From: Acanthornis magna
Lineage: Eukaryota; Chordata; Aves; Passeriformes; Acanthizidae
Direction: 5' to 3'
Length of the DNA: 64,000 nt
Assembly (NCBI GenBank): GCA_036785705.1
Contig: JAWUZG010000173.1
Location: 2,279,001-2,343,000 of the forward strand
The translations under genes and the position numbers were made by a program. This document shows positions 34,954 to 46,596 of this stretch, one piece after another. Each line of letters opens with the position of its first letter. Position 1 is the stretch's first letter. The notes under the pieces are model-generated. The model was not told where the DNA came from and made no database searches. It saw only the letters and a list, made by a program, of their open reading frames with translations.

Positions 34954-35699
34954 CGGTACAAAATATACAGGAACGGTGCTTTCTGTTTGTAGTTTCAGGA
35001 ACCTGAATAGACTGAAAGTCTAATCAAAGCTGTATTTTTAAGACCCATAGATTTTCATATGTGCATTTTGGTTACCTTTACTAAGTCACGTATGCCATCC
35101 ACAGGCTAGGAAAACATCAGCTACAGGCAGGAGAACATTCTGAAGGATCAGTAAAGTTGAAAGTAGCAAAATGTGTGCTTCCTCTTGTCCAATGTGAAGT
35201 CCCTCTACTGAGCAGGATTTTTTAAGGACAAAATTTCAACATAGGAAAATATATTAGGAGAGAACTGGGGCATATACACTGTAAAAAGAGGAAAGAAAAA
35301 GACTGAGAGCACACTGAAAAATTAACTGCCTCAAAAGATGAACCCAATTTTAAGGTACCCTAGTATTTCCAAAATTTCAATATAAGAGAATTGAAGCAGA
35401 GTACAGTTGGCATGAAAGAAGCAGTGTTGATACTATTTTAGAACATGACTTTGTGCATGCAATAGCCTCCAGCATGACACAAAGGGCACAAAAATGTAAA
35501 AATAAAATAAATACTAGATGAGAAATTTATGACTCAGATGATTAATGAAGGGTGACAAAAGCATCTTTCTTTTTAAAGATGTATTAAGACAGCAACCAAA
35601 TGTTATTATTGGAGATAACTGGGACAGTGAGTAGAGCTGGGAGATAACTTTCTCCACAATGTTTTACCTCCTGAGATTTTCAATAGCCAGTGCTGTCAC
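34954..35699. other. Unique AT-rich non-coding sequence
   Basis: Nothing recognised. Confidence 0.5.
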
Positions 35700-35850
35700 C
35701 CTGACACCTTCCCCAGATGATAAATAACCTGCAGACCCATAGCCCTGGTTTGTGGAGCCAGATCAAGAGTCACGGGTGGAGTGTGTGGTCTGCACTGTGA
35801 AGTAGGTCAGACTATTGGTCTCCTCTGACCTTAAAGCTCATAAATCACAG
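35700..35850 (+). mobile_element. Ancient CR1/L3-like LINE 3' end (short)
   Basis: The last 50 bases (GGTCAGACTATTGGTCTCCT, then CTGACCTTAAAGCTCATAAA) closely resemble the old LINE terminus GTCAGACTAGATGATC ... CTGGCCTTAAA(G/A)TCTATGAA. The part before 35795 is too diverged to be sure. Confidence 0.5.
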
Positions 35851-35905
35851 CCAGAGATGAACAGTGCCCATGTAAACCTCAGTCCGGAACTACGAGAATT
35901 GCAGG

Positions 35906-36112
35906 ATCATAGAATCCTGGAATGGTTTGGGCTGGAAAGGATGTTAAAAATCATTCAGTTCCAACCCCTTCCCATGAGTAGGGATGCCTTCTGCTATCCC
36001 AGGTTGCTCCAAGCCCTGTCCAACCTGGCCTTGGACACTTCTCCAGGTGAACACCCCCAGCTCTCCCAGCCTGGCTCCACAGCAGAGGGGCTCCAGCCCT
36101 GGGAGCATCAAA
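35906..36112 (-). mobile_element. CR1 LINE 3' end with internal deletion
   Basis: Minus-strand. It starts with GATCATAGAATCCTGGAATG and runs normally to TGGCCTTGGACACTT at 36040, then jumps to CTCCAGGTGAACACCCCCAG, a segment that in other copies lies about 250 bases further on. CTT is shared at the join. It continues to CAGCAGAGGGGCTCCAGCCC. The 126-codon frame across it is an artefact. Confidence 0.93.
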
Positions 36113-37373
36113 GAGAAAGAGAGTTATGAGCTGAAACAGACCTGGAAGGCTGTATGGGAACTCAAGCTGTCTCCTTTCAAAATGCTTTGGCACAAGGATT
36201 TAGCTTGCAGTCTGCCCAGGAGCTCCTGGGGCTGTCTTGGGGCAGAGGTAGCTCCTCTTGTCACAGAGCAGAGGGCACAGAGCATGGGGAAAGGAGAGGT
36301 GCTCCAAGTACGATTTTTAAGGGCCCAAATCCAGAATCGTGATGCTGATTCAGCTGCTATTTAGCCGCACAGGCAGTTATGTTTCAAGGGCACCTCAGGT
36401 TTTTATGGTTAATTTTTCCAGATGCCTGAACCTTTTTCTCACTCCCAATAAATTTCCAGAAATCAACAATGACTTCGGTTTTTCTCCCCTGAGATGCATG
36501 AGCCAATGGGTTTTCTCAAATTACCTCCAAGGTTGTTTTTTTTTTCACTTTCGCCATTTTTTACCACACCAGAAGGGAGACCCTTCATTCAAGCAACAGA
36601 ACTCATGCACAGAGGGGATATCCATGCCCACCCTTTTCCCTCCATGAGGGTGTCAAATCCCTGTTTTTGGCCTCTCAGGAAACTGCTGTAACCACTAGTC
36701 TGTAAAGTGGTGTAGGAAAGAATTCAAGATTCATGGTCAGATGGAGTGAAGTTGGTTAAATTCACTTCCAGCAGTGTAAGAGAGGAGCTGGATTTGCTGT
36801 GAAGGGTAGAAGAAATTGGAGTTTTGAAAGAAAACCACTAAGAAAGGCCAAGCAGAAGTGGAAGATTTAGGTAGATATTGTGTTACTGTTCATACAAACA
36901 ATGTAGTCAATGCTGGAAAGGAACAGGTTAGTGTTGGATCTCATCTCTGTTCAAATCACAGTAAGTGGTATTTTATCTTCTAAACCAGATTTTATTTTTT
37001 AAAACCATAGAAAGCCACAAAAAAAACACCAAATCAAAGACCTCTTTTAAAATAAGTATCATTAAAATGCAATATTTGCTATTTAAATTTGTCTGTGACA
37101 GTAAGCTGATATCTAGCTTTTTTGCTCTAAATATAGTATTTTGTTTCGTGGTGAAGTCAAAAGATGGCTTTTTTTTTGTTCAAATAACCATTTATTTGTA
37201 CAATAAATCAAATCACAATGTCAGCATGGGCATCTCTCAAAATTCTTTTTTAATGAATGGCTGTTGTTTTCATAAATCTTTCCCCAGCCCTGACCAGATC
37301 CCAGAAACTCTCTCAGAAGCCAATGGGGACTTTTTCTTTAATATTCACAGGTCTTGAATCAAATATCTCAGGG
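36113..37373. other. Unique non-coding sequence
   Basis: Frames of 102-130 codons at 36.3-36.6 and 37.0-37.4 kb are low-complexity or lack domains. No repeat is recognised. Confidence 0.5.
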
Positions 37374-37403
37374 AAAAAAAAAGAAAAAAAAAAAAAAAGA
37401 AAA
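37374..37403. repeat. Interrupted poly(A) tract
   Basis: A9-G-A15-G-A4. The sequence just upstream on the plus strand does not look like a processed transcript, so I do not call it a retrocopy tail. Confidence 0.9.
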
Positions 37404-38825
37404 GGATTTCCTGGATGAACTGAAGTTATTTTAAAAGTGTATTTTCTTCTGGATTTGTGTCCTGTTTTCATTCTACTCCTTTGGAGTGACCTCAGCTTTC
37501 TGAACTCTTTCTGTCCCCCAGGTGCTGCCAAGCAGACACAATCCCCATGTGCATCCCCAGTTCCTGTCCATGTGGGCACTCTAATCCTTCCCCTGAGTCT
37601 CAATTAGCAAGAACCAGCACTTGTGGCCCTTTGAAATTCGTATGCTGATCAGTGACCAATAATTTAATGCATAAAGGCCAGATCACAGCTAAAACTGAGC
37701 AGATAAGCTTCTGGTTTTCACGGAAAACTCTGGAATTTAATATCTTTGAGACCCCTGCCCTTCTGTTGAAGCTGATCTGTGGGTTTGCAGGTTATTGAAA
37801 GAGAATGTCAAGGTAGCTGGGCAGGCATAAACTATGATCACACAAGTCCTGTTTCCTTGGCTAAACACCACCATGAATAACTTTTGAAAAAAAGAATTCA
37901 ATGTACCTGGATTATTCTTATCTCTAGCAGTGACTTAGAAGCAATATACAGAATAACATGCAGTGAGAGTTCTGTGCTGGCGATGCACATCTAGAAACTT
38001 TTCCAGCATTACTAACTTCTAAACTTCTGATTTTGATAGCATCCTCCTCCACACAGCAGCAAATTCAAGTCTGCTAAAGAGATAAGCAGCTTATCTATTT
38101 TAAAGTTCTTTTTCTTTCCTCTTTCCTGCAGGTACTTCATCAGATCAAAAGCTCAAGGCAAAAGGACATTCCTGGAAGCGATTCACTAAGTGAGAGAAGG
38201 AAAGAGCGAAATGCAAACACAGCTGATCCTCAGTGAATTGAAGCTTCCCCCAAAGGCTGTCACAAAAAGGTACATGCACATCGAGCTTTGCTTCTTGGGA
38301 TTCTACTTTCTTATGCATCATATACTAATTATCTCGCCAGTCTGCCTGCAACATTTGATTTGGCATTTTTCCTGCTTCTTGCTTGTAAATTTACATCAGA
38401 GAAGAGATAGAATGAAATTATTAATGAAAATGTATCCACAGGTGTCTTTCCAAAGGAAGGACTAGTGTATGAAACAGATCCTGCTTTCAGGATCATCCTG
38501 CCTTTTAATGCATTTCCATTTAGTTCTGAACCCCTCTAATTTGCATAGGCAAGAGGATAAAAACAGCAACAAACATCTCAGCTGGTTCTGAATTTCCCCC
38601 CACAGACAGAATTATATATCTGCTGTTCCTTTCTGTGTGTGTTTCTCTCAGGAAACAGACAGCATGGTGTTCACTCGCTGCTCTTGGTTGTCTTTAGTGG
38701 CATCCCAAAAAGAGGATTCCCCAATGAGCCGAGGCACAGCAGGTGGGATTTCTTAGAGAAAAACTCCCCAGTGCTGAGCCACTGCAGAGAAAGAGGGACT
38801 TCATCAGCAGCAGAGGAATGAGATG
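37404..38825. other. Unique non-coding sequence
   Basis: Nothing recognised. Confidence 0.5.
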
Positions 38826-38921
38826 AATTAGTGGTGAACACGGTGGTGCTAGGTTAATGTTTAGACTCCAAAATCTTGGTGTCCTTTTCCAGCCTTAGTG
38901 GCCCTGAGATTCTGTGAGTTG
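38826..38921 (+). mobile_element. CR1 LINE, very short 3' end
   Basis: The final 95 bases of a plus-strand CR1: GTGGTGCTAGGTTAATGTTT, AGACTCCAAAATCTTGGTGT, CCTTTTCCAGCC, ending in GAGATTCTGTGA. Compare the usual TTGGACTCGATGATCTT..GGTCTTTTCCAACCT..ATTCTGTGA. Confidence 0.75.
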
Positions 38922-39069
38922 CAGCCTAACGCTATTTGATGGTTGGGCTGATTTTTGCATGATTTTTGCATGATGAAGCCCCTGGTCAGGACCACTGCGT
39001 GCTGGAGCACTGGGGACAAGCCATAAGGAAATGTCACCAACATCTGAGAGGAAACAAAGGAGTTACCAG
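38922..39069. repeat. 11-base tandem duplication in unique sequence
   Basis: TGATTTTTGCA is duplicated head to tail at 38949-38970. The remainder of this short gap is unremarkable. Confidence 0.8.
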
Positions 39070-39285
39070 AGAATACCCCAAGCTGGAAGGCATCCACAAG
39101 GATCATCCAGTCGAACTCCTGGCCCTGCAGACACCCCAACATTCCCACCCTGTGCATCCCTGAGAGCGTTGTCCAAAAGCTCCTGGAGCTCTGGCAGCCT
39201 TGGGGCTGTGCCCATTCCCTGGGGAGCCTGACCACCCTTTGTGGGGAAGGACCTTTTCTTGATATCCAACCTAAAGGATTTCCCC
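39070..39285 (-). mobile_element. CR1 LINE 3' end, second subtype
   Basis: Minus-strand tail: AGCTGGAAGGCATCCACAAG, GATCATCCAGTCGAACTCCT, GTGCATCCCTGAGAGCGTTG, CTCCTGGAGCTCTGGCAGCC, CATTCCCTGGGGAGCCTGAC and TTGATATCCAACCTAAAGGA. The CAGTGCCC segment found in the 27.4 kb copy is missing after GGAGCCTG. Frames across it are artefacts. Confidence 0.92.
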
Positions 39286-39981
39286 CTTGATTTGTATGTA
39301 CATGCCTGTCTTATCCTGCAACTAGAGTAAATTAATCTTAGTTGCTCACTAAATGGGAAGCACCATAGATGGATGTAGAAGGTGGACGAGAACAGAAGAG
39401 GACGCACGAGAAGATCAGCCCAAAGCTGATTTGCTGCTTGGGAAAAAAGGTGCAATTTTTTTTTAAACTAAGTTAGGAGGCGCCTTTTCACCAGGCAGTG
39501 GCAAAACACAGGAAAACACCTAAATACGGTAAATATAGAAATATGGGTGAGTGGCTGTTTGGTGATCACTGCTCTTCAGGTGTTGAAATGTGAGCTCACC
39601 AGTCTGTCTGAAATGCCCTGTTTTTGAAAGCTCAGCTTTCAAAGTGTATAGCAGGAAAAAAATTTTTGGTCTGTCAATGTTTTTTTTTAATTTGGTCCTT
39701 AGCCCAATATACAGACAGTCATTCATTGTCCAGTGCTCCATTAGATACTTTCTCCAATTTTCTATTTGGAAGGTTATTTTTTAGTTTCTGACCAAAAGAT
39801 TCTCTTTTTTTTTACCTGCTACAATTTGCTACTCATGACTATCCCAATCCTTTTCGTAGAAAAAACTTGCTTTTTATCAAAGAAGCAAATTCACTGAACT
39901 GCACTCCCTATAAAAAAGAATCAAGCAAGTGAAAAGGAAAACACACCTTTCAGAAACTGCAGTCAGCTGCCAATGCAAATA
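39286..39981. other. Unique AT-rich non-coding sequence
   Basis: Nothing recognised. Confidence 0.5.
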
Positions 39982-40018
39982 CTCTTTCTTTCTTTCTTTT
40001 TCTTTCTTTCTTTCTTTC

Positions 40019-40093
<75 letters not shown>

Positions 40094-40094
40094 C
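39982..40094. repeat. (TTTC)n tetranucleotide microsatellite
   Basis: About 113 bases of TTTC units with a few interruptions (TTTTTC near 39998, TCTC near 40018 and near the end). A pure pyrimidine tract. Interruptions suggest it is older than the AAGGG array. Confidence 0.97.
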
Positions 40095-40599
40095 TTAGCT
40101 AAGTATTGCCACTTCTTAGCACATTTTCCCCCTGATTTTCGGCTGCATCACAATGGAGAATCCTTGGTTTTTATTTTTTTTTTCCCTGTTCAAAATAGCC
40201 CCACGGCCATCTGATTGAATCTTGCAATGGACCCATGGCTTAAAAAATCCCAATACTGATATAATTTACATGAGTCCTATAGCACCCAAATGCTCCTGAC
40301 AATTCAGTGAACTTCTGCATTTCACCAGAATCCTTATGAACCATATTGGATACAGCAGAACTGTTAATGAAACTGGAATTGCATAATTACAACACGCTCA
40401 TCCTTGAAGATGCAGGCAGATGTGGGGAAGGATTCTCCATTTGTGTCATTGAAATACCATTGTAAATTACCTCTACATTAACTACATTTACACAGAAGTA
40501 CAGGGGGAAAAAAATCTTCCTTGATAATGACAAGACAAAAATATCCATAAAAAGGAAATAAAGATGACATATTTCTTTTTTCCGTGACATACATTTTTT
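40095..40599. other. Unique AT-rich non-coding sequence
   Basis: Nothing recognised. Confidence 0.5.
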
Positions 40600-41870
40600 A
40601 CATGGCTTAGGGGCTTTGCTTCCTGAGAGTTTACGTCGTCATCAGCTGTCAGGGCCCTTCCATGCATGATTTATGTACGCATAATAAAGACATCGTGGTT
40701 GAGGGACTGATCTGTGATTTCCAACAGCTTTGAAACTAACAGCAATAAAATATACAGCACATGAATAATATGGGGTTTAGTTAAAAAAGATCAAATTTTG
40801 AAAAATGGGAGGCATATTTATTTTCAATTGCTTCATCTGCTCTTTTATTTTTTTATTTTTTGCCCCTAGGCCGATTGAATGACAACTTTTAAGGGAGACA
40901 GGCCTAAGATTTCCAATCTTTGGAATCTTTTAAGGAATCATTTAAGCCATCTCAGTTCAGATTCAGGACAGACCGCGAAGGTGCCGGAGCTTGAATTTAA
41001 ATCAGCTCTTCCTAAAGTGCCGTGGGACTTCCCACACCATTTTTGCAGCGGGGCTGGCGCGCTGCTCACACCGACGGCTGCATTATTTCTCAGGAGTGTC
41101 AAGAGGCCATCAGCAGAGATTGCTGCGGGCACACTCGCACCACGTGGGGATGAGCAGTGCCATGATAGCTCTCAGGCCATCAGCGAGTCGTGCTGAAATA
41201 CATCTCACACAGCTCATTAGCCCGCACGCTTTCCTGCCTCGCTCAGCCAACAGGGCTCGGTCATTGAGCTGCTTTTCCTGGTGCTGTTGTTGGTTTTTTG
41301 CAGCACAGGACAAATGCGCTGGGCAGGGAACACATCTCCACTCAAAATCTCTCTAACTGGTGATGATGAAAGGAACCATTTCATTTTCTGTGGTAAAACC
41401 AAGATGCAGACATTCAGCAATTTGGATGGATTTCTGTAGGAAATCTGTGCTAACCAGTCCCTAATTCCTGCATTCTTGTCCATCCCCATGAAATTATCCA
41501 TTTTATAATGATAGAACTTCATCAGGTATCTAGGGAAATTTTACTGGTGCTGTGTTGCAGTCACATTTCAAAATGTGCCTCTGTTCAGGTTAATGAATTG
41601 AAATGGAGGATTAGATCGTGCTTAATGGCAACAAGAACATGACAAAGGTGCAAAACCCTTCAGGAGTTGTCTCCAAACGTACATTAAAGTTCTCATTTGG
41701 CTCTGCAAGTAGTGAAGGCGGACAGAGGTTCTTCATAGCCTCAGAACCTATTTTAATTATCCCCTCCCTGCGTAATTATTAACAGGGGAGGAGAGAAGTG
41801 CCTGAGAGCGCCAATGCTAATGGGTTCCCCCGAGAGCTCGAGTCCAGAACATCAAGGAACATATGATGGG
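40600..41870. promoter_or_regulatory. Candidate conserved regulatory block
   Basis: Repeat-free. At about 41046-41265 I count roughly 15 CpG in about 220 bases, while most of the window has very few; examples are GGCGCGCTG and ACACTCGCACCACGTGG, the latter containing an E-box CACGTG. Around 40640-40700 there is TTACGTCGTCATCAGCTG. TAATTA occurs at 41754-41759 and 41773-41778, on either side of CCCCTCCCTGCG. This is the texture of a developmental enhancer or other conserved non-coding DNA. Overlapping frames of 64-121 codons on both strands reflect the composition. No start site or TATA box is assigned, and function is inference. Confidence 0.35.
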
Positions 41871-44619
41871 CTAACAGCCTCTCCAACACATTGCTGCTGG
41901 CTTGGAGGTGGGATGCTGCACTTGAGATGCCAGTGATATTCCTCGATGACTTGAGGACTAAATCACACGTCTTTATAAAAGCAAAGCTCTTCTTGTACTG
42001 AAATATTCAAGGGGAAGGGAAATTGTGTCGCTAAAACTTGGGCTTTTGACACAGTCAAATGCTGTCAGAGCGAATAATGGAAGGAAGGTGGAAAGGGGAT
42101 CTGAAAGATGTGGGAGCTGTGTTTTCACCACTGGTTAGGGTGTTGCTTTTGAATAGCAGTTGTACAAGTGATCTGTGAAGTGGAGGGAGGCTTCATGGCA
42201 AACCAGGGAAGGGAAACTGGCTCATACCTGCACCACATCAAGGGCATGACAAGGCTTGTTAAAAAAAAAATTAAAAACCCAGACACTTGTGGGACTAAAT
42301 ATGAACCCATACCTCAAAAAAGTCAGGTCCTGAGGTGTTATCTCAGGTCTAACACATCAGGTATTTGCTAGACCATTTACTAAGGTAATTATTCAAAATC
42401 ACCCATCTCCCTGTTAAACGTTCCAGGCATCAGACAAAAATCACCTTTGAATGATGAGCAGGCAGCGATGTTAAAAATAATGCCTTTATTGTTATGTTTA
42501 TTTTAAAAACATTTTAAAACCAGTTCTGTTGTGCCTGGAGGGAATTTAAGACATAAGTTCCAGGGCAGAGGGTGAAGTCAGAAGAAGTGATTCTTCCACT
42601 TTCTCAAGTGTTTTCCCCTGAGGTCCTCCTCTCATCAGAAAATAGTCTGAGGAAAATCCTTTGGATGGAGATGGCATTAGAGTATAAGAACACTATTTCT
42701 TTGGTAGCCAGTTTGATCTGAATGTAACTTAAAATGGAATTTTTAATTTGTTGTTCTTGCGAAGATTTATGCATTGAGTTCACAAGACTATGTCTTTTTT
42801 CAGCCTTCCCCGACTGACCAGTCAGACTGAGAGCTGTCTGGTGCTCATCCCAGGTCAAACCCAGCCCTTGAGCCACCTGGTGAGGCTGGTCCCATTATTG
42901 CCATTCAGGCTATTTCCTGCTGGTGGTCCTTCTGGAGAGCCCCGTGGAGCCACGGGTGAAGCTCAAGGATTATTTGGGAGCTGATTGCCCTACAGTGTCA
43001 GAGGAGCATCAAAACAGAGGAGGGATGTGATGACAGGTGGGCACATGAACTTCCCCAGACTGTGTAGGCATGTTTATCACCATTTGGGCCACATCTTATT
43101 CCCCTCTGCGTTTCACACAAGGGTGATTTGGGTTCTCCCCCATAATCAAGCTCTCGGGGGTGTCTGTAAGAAACAGTTACTTCTAGTGAGAGATTTGAGA
43201 CAAAGCTTTGAAAGGGTGCCTGGAGGAGGACTGATAAGGCCAAATGCCCTCTTTGAACAAGTAAAACCTGGTGATTTATTTCTAGGGTCTGTCAATGTAT
43301 GGGCTCTTTGGACGCTGTTACAGAGAGAAACCAAACTAATTCCAGAACCACCACCAATGTCTCAGCTAGTTAGTGCCCTGGGGTTAATGGATCTGCATGT
43401 ACCACTGTATTCCCGGGGCTCCTGGGCTTTAGGTTCCCAAAGCTGATGCACTGGGATGGTGGAGCCCTGACCCTGGCTGTAAAACACTCAGGGTAAAACA
43501 CTCGAGGGTCCCTTCCAGCTCTGGATACGGTGTGAGCCTGTGCAGCGCTGGAAGGCAGTAGTGTGCACATGTCTGTGTGCACAGGGGGTGGCAGAGCTGA
43601 GGGCTCATGCTCTGAGCTGGATTGTGTTGTCAAGGTCCCCCCACAAGCCACACAACACCGATTTAGGCAATTCTGCCTCCTCTGTGCTGCTGCTCTCCAT
43701 AACAAAGGCACAGCGCTGCTGCCTTCTCCCCCTCTGCCTTCTGCAGCTGTCACTGCCTCATGCCAAGAGTCCAACATTAGGAGGGTTTTGAGCTAAAAAG
43801 TCCTGCTCAGATGATCATGCTTATATCAACTGAAAGGCTTTCAAAGCCCAGCTAAGGCAAAATATGTGATACACACCACGAGTCCAATCATCCCCCTTAT
43901 AGTCATCTATGAAGAGTTATTTTTTTCAAACCAAGCTTTTCCATTATAATTTTCTTCCATTCTTGTTTCAGCTCACTAAACATTAACCACCATGACCTAC
44001 TGCATAAACCCAAACCATATTAAACAGCTTAGGTTTATAGCCAAATCCTAACACCCTGTTTGGGGAATGGCTACAATGCTTGGCTGTTCCCCTAGTTCTG
44101 TGGATTGGGGTTTTTTTTGGACAAAGTTAAATCTTTACTTGACTAAAATGTTTTGAATGTGTTTAACGCCACACTGCTAAAGCAAAACACATAGACGGAA
44201 CCAATCCATCTGTTTAAAAACAGTACAAGTATTAAAACGAATATAAACCCCAAAACTATCTTCAATATAGATCCAAAACTTGTAAAAGGAACTGACAAGT
44301 TTTTATGAACTAGCTTATATACATATATATATGTGTATTTATATTTTATTCTCATGGATTGTATTTATGTCAGAACATAGGAAATGGCCTCCACCTTTCA
44401 ATTTACACGTGGCTCAACATAATCATGTGCTTTCCCATGGATAGGAACCCACTGCTCCTAACAGAGCTGCCAGCAAGCAGATGTAGAACATTGCTGAATA
44501 TCATGGTTTTAGTTTTCAAAGGAAAAGGCAATGGAAGGCAAGGGGGAAAAAAAGCCTTGTAGGGTGATATAAACAAAAGGATAAATAGCAGGTCTGAAAA
44601 TTCAGACAAATCATCATCA
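41871..44619. other. Unique non-coding sequence with unassigned frames
   Basis: A 153-codon frame lacking an early ATG (42985-43446) has no known domain. A 14-15-base imperfect tandem repeat of TAAAACACTC(G)AGGG sits at 43480-43508. A small alternating A/T hairpin is near 44322-44334. Nothing else is recognised. Confidence 0.45.
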
Positions 44620-45005
44620 ACCAGGGGCATTCCGAGCAGTGTCTCCACAGGATCATACCTGTGCTTGGGGCTATCAGATGTTTTCATTAGTAACCCAGGA
44701 TTAGATATAAAGTCACTGCTGATAGAATTTGCAGCTGATGAAGATTGGTAGAAGTATAAATAACTGCAGGGTCCATGTAAGGGAGATCACTGGTGAGGTT
44801 CAGCTTATTTGGGCAAAACATGTTTTAACAGAGCTAAAGGCAATGCAGTTCATGCAGGAATGCAGAATGCACATTCTGTTACTTTCAAATGTTTATGAAA
44901 TTTCACACGTGGGAACGGGGCAACCTTCCTGCAGGCAAGGAATGGGAGGGATGCCTGTAAGGGACAGGTCATGGTGGGTGAGTAACTCAGCCTGAGCTCC
45001 ATGCC
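44620..45005 (+). mobile_element. Degraded CR1 ORF2 (reverse transcriptase) fragment
   Basis: The plus strand matches, in order, the CCACAGGGATC..GTCTTGGG segment (here CCACAGGATCATACCTGTGC), the TTCATTAGTGA segment (here TTTTCATTAGTAACC), the segment for the FADDTK catalytic motif (here GAATTTGCAGCTGATGAAGA, which would read EFAADED), and GGTCATGGTGGGTGAGTAAC with CTGAGCTCCATGCC. Stop codons and frame changes are present. This is an internal LINE piece with no 3' end attached. An 88-codon frame across it is an accidental reading. Confidence 0.72.
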
Positions 45006-46099
45006 TTGCTGAGACTCTCAGCATTCCTAATTTTTCCAGAGCATGTAGAGATTCCTGAATGGAGAGGGATGATTACTGTGATGTCAGGAGGAATGTCCCA
45101 GCAGAGGTGGCTGACCTTGGTCTGAGTGGCACCTTCCATCCCCACTGCAGGAGTAATGCTCTGGTGTGTAAAGCCTGCTGTGTCCTGGACAAAAACTGGG
45201 AAATGAGAATTAGGAAGCCCAGGCCAAAGAAATTATGCCTTCACAGCAATACACGTGAAAGTATTTAAATTAAAATCTTCACTAAATAATACTGTCAGTG
45301 AACTAGGAACGTGATATAAATATGACATGTTGAATTCCTAAATGGGTGAGTATGTATGAAGTTTCTTAGAAGATGGAGATGACACAATGTACAAAGAATT
45401 AAAGTGTCTCCTGCAGGTGATATAAAGGAGCTGAGCCTCTTTGAAACTTTTGCCTGTGATCCAGAGACCAAATTTTCAGCAAAGGTCTTGGAGCAGGCAG
45501 GAACCTCTGTCTGACCACGAGTTCAGGGCAGAAAGTTTCCACTAAGAGCTGAACATTAATCTAGATCTAGACAAGGCAAGTGAGTCTACCTACCTCACTG
45601 GTTATCCCATGCTGCATGCTTATGCAAGACCCTGATTAATTCAATGTTTCTGACACATCCAACTTCTGGATTCTCTCCACCTCTTTTTTCCCTTACTGGC
45701 TTTAGTCACCTAAACTCATCTGAGGGCACAGCCCCCCACTAATACAGAAAAAAAATGCTCCTACTCCTATGGCTATTAGATGCATCTAAATTTATACCTA
45801 TATAACATGTCTGTATGTTATAAGTGCTTTATGAACACTGTAAATACTATACTTCAGGGCTTTTAATGATGGAAGTCATGGTTCTTCCTTATATGCATAT
45901 TCCTCCTTCAACAGAATAATTTATTGCAGCCCTGAACCTGTGTGCAAAATTCAGTGTGAGTGAAATGGTAATTCTGCGTACATCCCAGTTTGCTTTCTAT
46001 CAAGAATGTAAAAAAAAGTATAATTAAAAAAAGAGGAATCTCAGAAAAGTGTCAGACAAGGGCTGCAGAATAAAATCCCAAGACAGAGAGACCTTTCAG
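45006..46099. other. Unique non-coding sequence
   Basis: The first 200 bases could be further CR1 but I cannot match them. The remainder is AT-rich and unremarkable. Confidence 0.45.
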
Positions 46100-46428
46100 A
46101 CTCAAATGGACCAGGAGAAGATGGAGAGGTAATTTGACTACTAGGGAAATATTTGTGTGGAGAGAAGAACCCATTTAGAAGAGGGTTCTTTCATCAGACA
46201 GAGAGAGACCAGCGTGATTTAGAGTGAGGAAGATTACAAGCCAGAACAAACTGCTAGGGAGCAGCATGGTCCTTATTTCACCCTTCCTTTAAATCAAGGC
46301 TGAATCTCTCTCTGGAAGAGAATTTTTCACAGGACATCAGTTACCAGAATCAATCTTGGGAGCAGCTGAGTGAACCTTAGTAATCTGTGACATAGGTGTT
46401 CAAACAAGATGATCCTTTGACCCTAAAG
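46100..46428 (+). mobile_element. Ancient CR1/L3-like LINE 3' end
   Basis: Plus-strand. The best part is 46288-46425: CTTTAAATCAAGGCTGAATC (old TTTAAATCAAGACTGGATG), then CTCTGGAAGAGAATTTTTCA, then CAAACAAGATGATCCTTTGA near the old GACTAGATGATC terminus. The region before 46288 is a weaker match. Confidence 0.6.
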
Positions 46429-46563
46429 TCCCCACATCCTGGGGATGACGAAGAGCAGAGCCCTACACAGCAATGGGAACAGAACCAAAGTGTGAATATG
46501 AGAGGGACAGAGCGATGATGTCTGAGCACTCGTGACAAGGAGTGCCTTATAATTCACTTTTTA
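46429..46563. other. Unique non-coding sequence
   Basis: Short gap between the LINE remnant and a small tandem repeat. Confidence 0.5.
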
Positions 46564-46596
46564 CAGCTGGATGTCAGCTGGATGTTAAGTGGATGT
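46564..46596. repeat. Three tandem copies of an 11-base unit
   Basis: CAGCTGGATGT, CAGCTGGATGT and the variant TAAGTGGATGT follow one another. The first two are identical. Confidence 0.92.

Noticed and set aside
37374..37403. Poly(A) tract as the tail of a processed pseudogene
   Set aside because: No transcript-like or coding sequence is recognisable upstream and no target duplication is seen.
42985..43446. 153-codon frame
   Set aside because: No early ATG, no known domain, and minus-strand frames cover the same DNA.
43495..43530. GAGGGTCCCTTCCAGCTCTGG, like a CR1 terminus
   Set aside because: No terminal ATTCTATGA repeat follows and the upstream sequence does not match.
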